A DNA stretch of 64,000 nt from Entoloma clypeatum (Eukaryota > Basidiomycota > Agaricomycetes > Agaricales > Entolomataceae). The translations under genes and the position numbers were made by a program. The notes under the pieces are model-generated. The model saw only the letters and a list, made by a program, of their open reading frames with translations. It was not told the origin of the DNA and made no database searches. Shown here one piece after another: positions 12,480-21,536 of this stretch (position 1 is its first letter; the number at the start of each line of letters is the position of its first letter). Location of the stretch: assembly GCA_963565915.1 (NCBI GenBank), contig OY751493.1, forward strand, positions 434,001 to 498,000. The letters run 5' to 3'.

Positions 12480-12800
12480 CTTCTCTCCATCCAAAACGGC
12501 ATAATCTGCCTTTTGAATGGCTCGACATCGCGTCCGCCGTTACCTGATTGACTTATTCAGTCATGGATTCCGCTCCTGCTCTTCCTCTCTCCACAAGGGC
12601 GTAATACCTACCTCAACTTTGAGACGGCATATCTGCCTCTCAAGCGACTCGACCTTGCATCTGTCATTAATCTGATGCAGCTCAGACATGGATCCTCTTT
12701 CTTCTCCGGTTTTCTCTCTATCCAAAACTATAATCTGCCTTTGGAACGACTCGACATTGCGTCCATTGTTGACTCATTCAGTCTTGGAATTCCACTCTCG
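12480..12800 (+). repeat. Tandem ~105-120-bp units, three copies
   Basis: Three diverged units, each holding a GGCATAATCTGCC-like core followed by a CGACTCGACATTGCGTC-like segment and a GACTCATTCAGTC-like stretch. They are related to the units at 6956-8172 and 9481-9720 and lie ~400 bp before the Plavaka start codon. Confidence 0.65.
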
Positions 12801-13192
12801 TTTTTCTCTTATGAGGCTATATTCACGACTCGCATTTGCCGCATGTCCGTGCGTCCTGTTCCTTGGTCCTGCATCCCTTATGTGCAAAAACAACATGGCA
12901 AGCTCCTCCAAGTACTATAAAGGTATCATGATCTCATATGGTCCCCTTAATTCTGTTTAATCAGTTTTCAGGCATACCATGCACCTGGCTATCACTCCCC
13001 ACGTCAATATTAACAGTGAATCCAATTTGTGTATGGGAAATGAAGGATCAGATATACGAGGTGTGCCAGCATCGTGGCATCAGCGCTATATTCCCAGCTC
13101 GCATTTACCCCATGCCTCATGCTCCCGTCCCCTATGGGGGTATCAACATGCTCATCTGTCTATAAATTGGTGGCATACTTAGCACCCTCGCC

Positions 13193-13485
13193 ATGGATCC
13201 ATCACCACCACCTGATATCTCAACCGTCTGGCAATGTGACCATCAAAATTGCAAACACTCTTTTTCTACATTAGGAGGGCTCAACTTCCACAAGCGATCC
13301 TGTCTTCCAAGCAAGAGACACATAGAAAATGCTCTTAGCTCTGCAAGATTAGCATTCAAGGCCCGGAAAAAAGCCCGGGTTGACCGACTCTGCGACACTG
13401 TGAGACTTGTTTCAGGCTTACCCATGTTTCGAGACTGCTAATCCCTTCACCTCTCATTGCAGGACACGGTTATGGAGCCTGCCGT
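13193..13485 (+). pseudogene. Plavaka-type transposase, 5' part
   Basis: The ATG at 13193 opens MDPSPPPDISTVWQCDHQNC, with a C2H2-like finger (C-x4-C-x12-H-x3-C) over residues 15-37, the usual N-terminal finger of Plavaka transposases. A phase-matched intron (GTGAGAC... to ..TTGCAG, about 13400-13464) leads to DTVMEPAV, where the frame is cut by the LTR retrotransposon starting at 13486. The same frame resumes at 21541 once one CCGT duplication is discounted. This is one gene with the entry at 21537-24515. Confidence 0.8.
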
Positions 13486-14554
13486 TGAAAAGCGAGTTTG
13501 TGACGAGCGCCGAAAATGCGAGAGACTCTGGTCAGAGCTCTACAAACACCTCAAACACCCAACAACACTCTCAACAAATAGTTCTAGGGGTGGTGGGAAA
13601 GAACCACTTATTTCGTAAGTAGGTTTGGTTCGTTTGCCTTTGTAGAATGTCAACTCGCGAGCGCGCGTCGATATTCTGAGTGTAATTCAATAATATAAAT
13701 TAAGGAATTGGATTTTTGTCACGGAGACGGTTCACTGAGCGCACGGAGCTAAGAGACAGAAGAGGGGGCCTTGTTCTAATCTACTGTACATGGCAGGAAA
13801 CTACGGGCCTTTATACACAGAGAGCATTCAAAAATAAATAAAGTTTATCACAAGTAAATGTCCAAAATCAAATAGGTAACTAATTTAATAGCCTTCCGAA
13901 GCTTGGTATATGTTATTTCCATAAGTTTTCCATTCGTCGAGAGGGTTACGGACCCTAGCGGAGCGGAGTGTTGTCAATGCGTCCACGCGCGAGCATTCTA
14001 GAGCGCCGCATCAATATTGATCGGGACGATCAAATCCCCGGTTGCCATCGATCAAGGGTCCGAAGTGTCAGGACCGGATCCTGTCCATCAAAAGCGATCA
14101 ACGACCCCGTTTCCAGGGTGCATTCTATTTCCGGTAAGTTCACATGGCTCGGCATCACGGCATCAGTGATCGGCCGCCTTGTTCTGTGATGCGTTCGGTA
14201 CAGTGCGTCGCGTTCGAGATAATAAATCCCCCATGCCTCCGATTGTCCATATATAGTAATAGTCAATGGATAGGGTGATAGACCATAGAATATTGGTATT
14301 AATGTTGGGTCCCCTCAATGGTCTTATCCATTAAGAATAGAATTATTGTGTCAAGTCTATGGTTAAGCCCTCAGAATGTGACTGTTCCCATGATCATGAC
14401 TAAAGGTGGTCCAGTGGTATGTAGACTCTCTAGGTAGCCAGTAGTACCATCAGTTCCAATAGAATGTGTTTAATGGGAGCAACATTATATTCTTTTATTG
14501 ATAAAAGTGTGGGATTTATGCATTTTCATGCACAGCCGCACAGCGGTCGTATCA
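13486..14554 (-). repeat. LTR (3' LTR of the gag-only element)
   Basis: 1069 bp, plus-strand ends TGAAAAGCG...GTCGTATCA, so the element strand reads TGATACGAC...CGCTTTTCA. Matches 20468-21536 in length and in every stretch compared. Contains no protein-coding frame of interest. Confidence 0.93.
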
Positions 14555-14567
14555 TCTCCCCCACACT
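14555..14567 (-). other. Polypurine tract of the gag-only element
   Basis: The minus strand reads AGTGTGGGGGAGA directly before the 3' LTR start TGATACG, the expected place for plus-strand DNA priming. Confidence 0.8.
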
Positions 14568-17500
14568 AAAAACAGATTGTCCCCAATCATCAGGGTGGAC
14601 TGTTTTCGGGTCAACAGGTTCATTATTTCGTCAAAATCTTTTAAGTTTATTTCGCATTTTTCCCTTTTTATTTACTAGTCCGGGTTAATGGACGAGCAAA
14701 CGGCGGGGTACTCTCTTTGCATCCAGTGACAGTGCGGACCATCGGAGAGCTGCAACAGCTCTGCCTTTAGTCGAGCATGTGTGAGTGGCCCGGTGTTTAC
14801 TACGCTTGACGCCAGTTCTCACGGTTCCGTTTGTAGCAACTCATTTAAGTCGCGTGCATCAGGTGATCAATTGGTCATCCGTTGATTTGGTCACGGTATC
14901 AACAATGAGCGGTGAGTGCTTCCGTCCTCGTTGCTCACTCCGTCGGGATCCGTTCGACATCCTCAGGTGAGTCCTGTTTCATTCTGTTTTATTCCATTTA
15001 ATTGAAGTCCTCAAGACTTCGACACCGGACGTCAAGTCCATTTCCACTCAGCATGTTTCATTTCCGAATTCCGAGCCGCCGCGCGAATGCTCTCAATCAA
15101 CAATGCGCGGTGCGTGGGACTTTGTCCTTGGTCTCTTTTGCTTCCGTCTCTCACTTCGTCGAGTTTCGTTCGACACAGTGGGTAAGTCGGGTCTTCTTTC
15201 ATTCTATTCATTCAATTCATTTGAACCTTTCCAGGTCCATGCAGATTTCGAACAACGGATCGTCAAGACCGTTCGAGCGAGCCGTTTCAGATTCAGGGCC
15301 GACGCGCCGGGTAGGGACCAGAGCGTTGGCGTGGGTCAATTTCGGTAGCCGGTGGGTCTTTGCATTGCATCAATGCAACCTTACGGGTACGCTGGTTTTT
15401 TTTTGTGCATAGATCGTTTGTTCAACACGATCGTCGGCTTCACCGACCCCGTCCGGTTTTGGATTCTGGATTCAGGAAAGACATGCTGTCTTTCCTGACG
15501 GCCCGACCTGGTGTCGGTCGTTCCCGTTCGTTCCGGTACGGTTTCGTTTGTCCATATCAAGATCAAGAAATTTTCGTCCAGTGCACGCCTGTTACATTGG
15601 AACGGTACGATCTTCAACTGTCTCGATGTTGTTCAACACCGTTCGGTCAAAATCGCAAAATCTCAGGCCAAGTCCAGCCGTTCGCGAGCCGGCGATAGAC
15701 CGAAATCGAGCTCAGGCGTTGTCAATCACCAAGTACCCGACAATCGATCCGGCGGTAAGACTTTGTCAATCTCAGAGGGGCGAGACAGGGCGAGACAAGG
15801 TGTGTAATCACACTCCTCCCTCCCCAGGCAAGAAGATCTGACTCTCCGAGTCATAGCGTTCCAGCACGTCAAGCTCGAACTCCATGCATTTCAAGTCCAC
15901 GTCTACTGAGCGTCTCCGGTTGCAAGTCCAGCTCGTTCTGCGCGATACGAAGCACGGCGGACACACGTTTACTGTCTACCAGACGAGGTATGCCGTCCTT
16001 TTGTTCACTTGTCGCCCTCCGTTTAATGGCAGCCAATCAAGGTGCGGGGATGCTTTCAATAACAATCCTAGGGTTTTGTTTCGAGGCAGAGAGGCCGGGT
16101 AAGCTCCTCTGAATGTTTATCTGACAGGGATGACTCGGCAGAGGCTACCAGTTCGAGAGGCGCTGCTTGGTACGGGCAGAACCGGGACACCATCAAGTCC
16201 TTACGACCAGGTATGTTCATTGTACATGTATCACCGCCTGTCACATTCAATTCGGCAAACTGTTTGCTTCGTTTTCGGCCAAACGGCGACAGTACCAAAG
16301 TCCTCAAGACCAGGTACGTTGTCCTTACATCCAATCATAGTCATTTTCGGTTCACAAACAATTTCCAGCATCCTAGGGACGTCAATAAGTACGAACGTCT
16401 CATTTCAACTGTGGGGCGGTGGGCGATCCTTTCGGGTCGTTGCAGAAGGTAGAACAAGCTACGGTCTGCTCGCATATGAGGCGTGTCACCTTCGCGGCAA
16501 CACGCGGTGTTTTGAGAGGGCGAGTAAGGTACGTCTGCCTTATCGTCCGTTCCAGAGTCAAATCTAACAGCTCGTTCTCATTCAGGATGGCTGCGTAGGC
16601 GTTGTACACTGGAGTAGCCACGGACGTCGTCCTTTTCGCATTCGCTATTTTATTTCACAAGACGACCCACTCGGAGTAGTACTCCCAGTGCGGTACGGGT
16701 CAGTCAATCCTCGCCAGAGTAGTACTCCCCGCGACGGAACACGTTTGGTGGATTCATAGGTTGACGAGGGTGTCTTCGACTTGGCTAGGTTTCAGTCCTT
16801 GCCTCGTTGGTTGAGCAGGTGCGTACTTTCAATCAAATCTCACCCTCATGCTCATTTTTGTTCCATAGTTCATGTTTACCGTCAATGTTCATTCCAGAAC
16901 ATTGAGGAATGGTCCGTACATGTTAGATCTCCACTCAGATTCGTGAGGTGAGTCCGTTCCTTCGTTGATAAGCTGTCAAGCTTAGCATAAACGCTAGTCC
17001 AGCGTTACCGAATCAAACGAGCGACGTTCCTGCTAAAGGGTCTCAAGGACAGGGTTTTCACGAGGGGATTTCCTCTGACAAGCTGGGAACGTTGGGCTAG
17101 TCGCCCTTTTGTGTCAAGTCTTTTGCCATGAGACAAAGGCCTTCAGTGTCACGTCACCGCGTCTTCTAAGGCAATTAGGGTGCGTCTTTCTCTTTGCCTT
17201 TATCACGAAAACGTTCCAATGTTCCATTCTATTTACAGTGGTCAGTAAAGCTGTCTCCGCTGGTCCACATCATAGACTTCGCTTTTTCGGAGAACCAGGT
17301 GCGCAACTCGGTGAAATTACACCTTATTCGTAACTTCTAATTCACAGTTCAGTTCCACAGTCAGTATTCAATCAAGAACAACACGACGGGCCCTGTGCGA
17401 TGTAATTTCAATAATCGCAAGGTGGGTTCAACCCTTTTCTATGCGGCGCTGAAACAATCAAACTGAATTCGTCGCTAGTCCATCATCAGAATCAACTGGC

Positions 17501-18311
17501 GATGTCTTTGGCATTTCAAGACACCAGAGTGTCCCTCTCGTCGTTCCAGCGGGTCAGGTGCGATCGGTCTAGCCTTTCCATCATGAAGGCCTTTACAGTA
17601 ATGAGTGGGCTTTCGGCGCCACGTCATCAGCACGAACGGTAAGCCTTGTCAAATTTCGTTGACTTTTGAGGCGAAACGCTCAATCGTTCCTTGCCCCACA
17701 GGTCTATTCTTTTGAAGGTTCGGAGTGGAAACATTGGCGATCTATTTCGTAGATAATAGTAGTACCTGTAGTTACAGATATTTCGTATCCTGTAGTCACA
17801 ATGTACATTTTCATCCATACGATCTGCGGTGAGCTAAGATCCAGGGCCAGGATGCCAAGGTATGGCTTCCGGTCTACTGCCTTATAACTGATTCAAGTCT
17901 GGCTCATCGTCGAGGTATGTATCATTATCGTCCAGTTGATCGTGTCTAATGTTCTCAAATTAGATGTCCAGTTGAGGCTTTCCAGTCCCTTCGGATTCTA
18001 TGTTCAAATCCTCCGGACTTGGTTGTTCAATTTTCCCTTTAGCGGAGACATCTCGGCTGCAAGTTCGAGATGGTTTGCTTGGTATAGGCCGAATCTCAAC
18101 GCACTACTGAGTCCTCAAGACTAGCTGCGTGGTTCGTGCCTTTGATTTCATTAATTCCGAGTGCCAGTTCAATTGGTTCCTTGACGAACCTGTCTAAGTC
18201 CGTCTTGGTCCGTTCTTTTCCGATGAGCTTTTTAATTCGATTTTTCTAAGTTTCCTACAGGTACATGTCCAACATCGCCATCCGACTCATTTCATAGAGC
18301 GCGGGTCGCGA
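14568..18311 (+). other. Non-Pol region with antisense intron-like array
   Basis: No reverse transcriptase, protease or integrase motif is seen on either strand. On the plus strand, opposite to Gag, AG-GTRNGT-type donors recur (for example at 14967, 15183, 16208, 16313, 16528, 16817, 16944, 17176, 17297, 17420, 17556, 17636, 17862, 17912). Each is followed by a pyrimidine-rich 40-80 bases and usually a YAG acceptor. Some intervening segments stay open and join in phase: the exon-like piece before 16528 continues after its 57-base intron for 58 codons (DGCVGVVHWSSHGRRPFRIR...). This looks like an intron-rich transcription unit carried antisense, possibly a captured gene; no domain was recognised. 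Confidence 0.5.
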
Positions 18312-20165
18312 TTATTGAGATCCTTGTAAGGCCTTCTCGACACTTTCCTGAGTCGAAAGGTTCATCATTCTGGCTAACATTGTCATGAACTCCATAGATT
18401 TCGAATCAACTGTCATTGGTAGGGGCTGAACGGCCGGTTGAGGTACGCTATGCAGGATTTGTGGGTCGACTGGTACTGACATGTCCACTTGTCCAGTTGT
18501 AGCCACCGCTTTCCACATGTCGCGTTCATCAGCCGCGCGTCTAGTCTTTTCCTGCAACTCCGAGATAAGTTTGTCTTGCTTATCTTGTACATTTGAATTG
18601 AATATTGGCCGCTGAAGGGTAACTATGCCGTCAGGCATAAGATCCACGATGTCATCGTCGGGGGGGTTCTCGATGAAGAACTGGCCCTGGTTATTCCATT
18701 GCCGATCTCGTATATTCCGATTCGATTGAAGTGTGACCAGGCCGTTCGGGGCTAGGTCCACGATTCCATCTTCGGGGAGGTTCTCGATGAAGAACCCCTC
18801 CTGGTGCTGGTCTGGTAAGTTCCGGTTGGATTGCAGCGTGATAATACCGTCATCGGGAAGATTTTCGATGACGAACTGCTTTCGGTCTTTCCAGAGCCTA
18901 TCCACACGATCTTTCGGTGACAAGTGGAAAGGTTCCCTTGGAAAACCTTTTTCATCCACGTTTGTTCCTTTGCCGTAAGTCTCGATTTTTCCTTCAGCTC
19001 TGTCGGCAGCTAGGAATTGACAGTCGGCGACAAAATGTCCAACACTCCAGCAATAGTAGCATTTGCGGATGGATGTTAGACTCGGTCGGTTGGTCCTAGT
19101 ACCAGCCTCGTCTTTGTGCCGCGAATTCAACAAGGTATGGATCGTTTCAATTGATCTAACCGTTTCTTCGTGTCGCTGACTATTTTCCTTAGACATGTTG
19201 ACAAGTACGTCTGTCATCTTAGCCATCGATTCATTTAGATCCTCGAGGAGCTGCACCACCCGGTCAAAAGAGGTAGCAGACTCCATGGGTCTCGGTAAGC
19301 TCATTCTATTCAAATTGGTAGACCTAACAGCCATTCCAGAAGTACCAGCCGCGGTAACGGTACGGTAACTATCAGCTGATCGTACCAAGTCCTCCGAGAC
19401 TTTGAGCAAGGTCTCGAAATCAATTGGGTCTGTATGGTGACGCGGATTTCTTTCCGGCTCTTTGCCAGTTGAACTAACGTCCTTCAAAGACTTCTGCGAC
19501 ATCTGCCACGTCACGGTCCTTTTCAATTCGGGGTCAAGACAGTTCAAAAACTTGGCAACGATTTCTCGATTCGAGATACAGCCTCCACGTAAGAGCTTTC
19601 GTCCCTCAAATTTAAATCCTCTGATGAACTCCAACATTACAGACAGATTCTCATTCGATAACGGAGTCGACTTAGCACACAACCTGTCAAGGCGCACGAT
19701 CGATCCCTCGAGACTATCGGTCGCTTCGGGGTAGTGACTGATCAATTCCTCCGTGAAGTCTTCGAAGGAACCACCTTCTGACGGGTAAGCGTCTAAGACA
19801 GTCCATTCATCTGCACTACGCTGATCAGCATAATATCTTAGCCAATCCTTCCTTTCTTGGTCATTCGAGACACTGGCACGTATCAACTCTTTCGCGACGT
19901 CCTCAATATAACGAAGTAATTCCTCGGGCCGATTCCTATCAAAGAACGGCGCCTTGGTATCTCGTCTATTGGGCATGCCTTTCTTAGAGTCTGGCGACAT
20001 TTCGACAGTGTCCCTTTCTCGTTCAAGGTCTGGTTCAGGTGTTTCGGGTAATGGAGTAAGCGGGGGCAACGCTGACTTCGAGTTTGAACTTTCACCAGGT
20101 TTATTAGGTGCCAGTTCGGGTGCAAGGGGTATATGGGGCTTGTCAACACGACGGCTTTTGGTCAT
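18312..20165 (-). CDS. gag: Gag-like nucleocapsid protein
   Basis: A 617-residue intact frame starting MTKSRRVDKP. Residues ~70-240 resemble a retrotransposon Gag core (APFFDRNRPEELLRYIEDV, then W..L and FEDFTEELISHYPEA). A CCHC zinc knuckle, CYYCWSVGHFVADC (C-x2-C-x4-H-x4-C), lies near residues 368-381. After it come three imperfect ~35-residue repeats built on FxIENLPDDGIVDL and GIVTLQSNRN (about residues 430-535), then a charged, probably helical segment. Its role would be packaging element RNA in virus-like particles, with reverse transcriptase supplied by another element. It lies 300 bp inside the 5' LTR and has no Pol downstream. It is unbroken, unlike the other retroelement frames here. 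Confidence 0.88.
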   Translation of the reverse strand: MTKSRRVDKPHIPLAPELAPNKPGESSNSKSALPPLTPLPETPEPDLERERDTVEMSPDSKKGMPNRRDTKAPFFDRNRPEELLRYIEDVAKELIRASVSNDQERKDWLRYYADQRSADEWTVLDAYPSEGGSFEDFTEELISHYPEATDSLEGSIVRLDRLCAKSTPLSNENLSVMLEFIRGFKFEGRKLLRGGCISNREIVAKFLNCLDPELKRTVTWQMSQKSLKDVSSTGKEPERNPRHHTDPIDFETLLKVSEDLVRSADSYRTVTAAGTSGMAVRSTNLNRMSLPRPMESATSFDRVVQLLEDLNESMAKMTDVLVNMSKENSQRHEETVRSIETIHTLLNSRHKDEAGTRTNRPSLTSIRKCYYCWSVGHFVADCQFLAADRAEGKIETYGKGTNVDEKGFPREPFHLSPKDRVDRLWKDRKQFVIENLPDDGIITLQSNRNLPDQHQEGFFIENLPEDGIVDLAPNGLVTLQSNRNIRDRQWNNQGQFFIENPPDDDIVDLMPDGIVTLQRPIFNSNVQDKQDKLISELQEKTRRAADERDMWKAVATTGQVDMSVPVDPQILHSVPQPAVQPLPMTVDSKSMEFMTMLARMMNLSTQESVEKALQGSQ

Positions 20166-20445
20166 GTCAATGAGGGTTTGGTTCTAAGTCCGCGGAACGA
20201 ACTCGAAGGGGGGGTTTTATTTGTAATTGAACAGGGACTTGGTTCGACGGCGTGGGTTTGGAATATACCAGATATTCCTAAGTGTCGTCAAAGGTATGTT
20301 GTCTTTTCTTTTCAGGCGAGACGAACAGTCAAATAATCAACTGTAAGGCACTTCGCGTCTCAAACAGCAAAGCGCGATGGTATGGGATGGGGGGTACAAT
20401 CTCCACGGAGGAAATTGGAAGGCAAACGGGTCAACTACTGAAACC

Positions 20446-20465
20446 ACCCCTCGCGGTGGGCTCCA
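20446..20465 (-). other. tRNA-type primer-binding site
   Basis: The minus strand reads TGGAGCCCACCGCGAGGGG two bases after the 5' LTR. The TGG start is the complement of a tRNA CCA end. The tRNA species was not determined. Confidence 0.75.
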
Positions 20466-20467
20466 GA

Positions 20468-21536
20468 TGAAAAGCGAGTTTGTGACGAGCGCCGAAAATG
20501 CGAGAGACTCTGGTCAGAGCTCTACAAACACCTCAAACACCCAACAACACTCTCAACAAATAGTTCTAGGGGTGGTGGGAAAGAACCACTTATTTCGTAA
20601 GTAGGTTTGGTTCGTTTGCCTTTGTAGAATGTCAACTCGCGAGCGCGCGTCGATATTCTGAGTGTAATTCAATAATATAAATTAAGGAATTGGATTTTTG
20701 TCACGGAGACGGTTCACTGAGCGCACGGAGCTAAGAGACAGAAGAGGGGGCCTTGTTCTAATCTACTGTACATGGCAGGAAACTACGGGCCTTTATACAC
20801 AGAGAGCATTCAAAAATAAATAAAGTTTATCACAAGTAAATGTCCAAAATCAAATAGGTAACTAATTTAATAGCCTTCCGAAGCTTGGTATATGTTATTT
20901 CCATAAGTTTTCCATTCGTCGAGAGGGTTACGGACCCTAGCGGAGCGGAGTGTTGTCAATGCGTCCACGCGCGAGCATTCTAGAGCGCCGCATCAATATT
21001 GATCGGGACGATCAAATCCCCGGTTGCCATCGATCAAGGGTCCGAAGTGTCAGGACCGGATCCTGTCCATCAAAAGCGATCAACGACCCCGTTTCCAGGG
21101 TGCATTCTATTTCCGGTAAGTTCACATGGCTCGGCATCACGGCATCAGTGATCGGCCGCCTTGTTCTGTGATGCGTTCGGTACAGTGCGTCGCGTTCGAG
21201 ATAATAAATCCCCCATGCCTCCGATTGTCCATATATAGTAATAGTCAATGGATAGGGTGATAGACCATAGAATATTGGTATTAATGTTGGGTCCCCTCAA
21301 TGGTCTTATCCATTAAGAATAGAATTATTGTGTCAAGTCTATGGTTAAGCCCTCAGAATGTGACTGTTCCCATGATCATGACTAAAGGTGGTCCAGTGGT
21401 ATGTAGACTCTCTAGGTAGCCAGTAGTACCATCAGTTCCAATAGAATGTGTTTAATGGGAGCAACATTATATTCTTTTATTGATAAAAGTGTGGGATTTA
21501 TGCATTTTCATGCACAGCCGCACAGCGGTCGTATCA
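20468..21536 (-). repeat. LTR (5' LTR of the gag-only element)
   Basis: Direct copy of 13486-14554, 1069 bp, no difference noticed. It is followed by CCGT, the right-hand target duplication, and then by the resumed Plavaka exon. Confidence 0.93.

Larger units (their letters stand above)
13486..21536 (-). mobile_element. LTR retrotransposon with Gag but no Pol (TR-GAG/LARD-like)
   Basis: Two direct 1069-bp terminal repeats (13486-14554 and 20468-21536), apparently identical, bound this 8051-bp element. Flanks show a 4-bp target duplication, CCGT (13482-13485 and 21537-21540). Orientation is minus: the 5' LTR is the right one. Two bases inside it lies a primer-binding site beginning TGGAGCCCACCG, fitting a tRNA ending ...CGGTGGGCTCCA. 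A purine tract (AGTGTGGGGGAGA) abuts the 3' LTR. The only retroviral-type frame is Gag (18312-20165). No reverse transcriptase, RNase H or integrase motif was seen in the remaining ~3.7 kb. LTR identity and an intact Gag point to a recent insertion mobilised in trans. Confidence 0.92.

Noticed and set aside
14555..18311. Reverse transcriptase hidden in frames of the gag-only element
   Set aside because: No YxDD, RNase H TDxS or integrase HHCC/DDE text was found on either strand; minus-strand frames are all under 90 codons.
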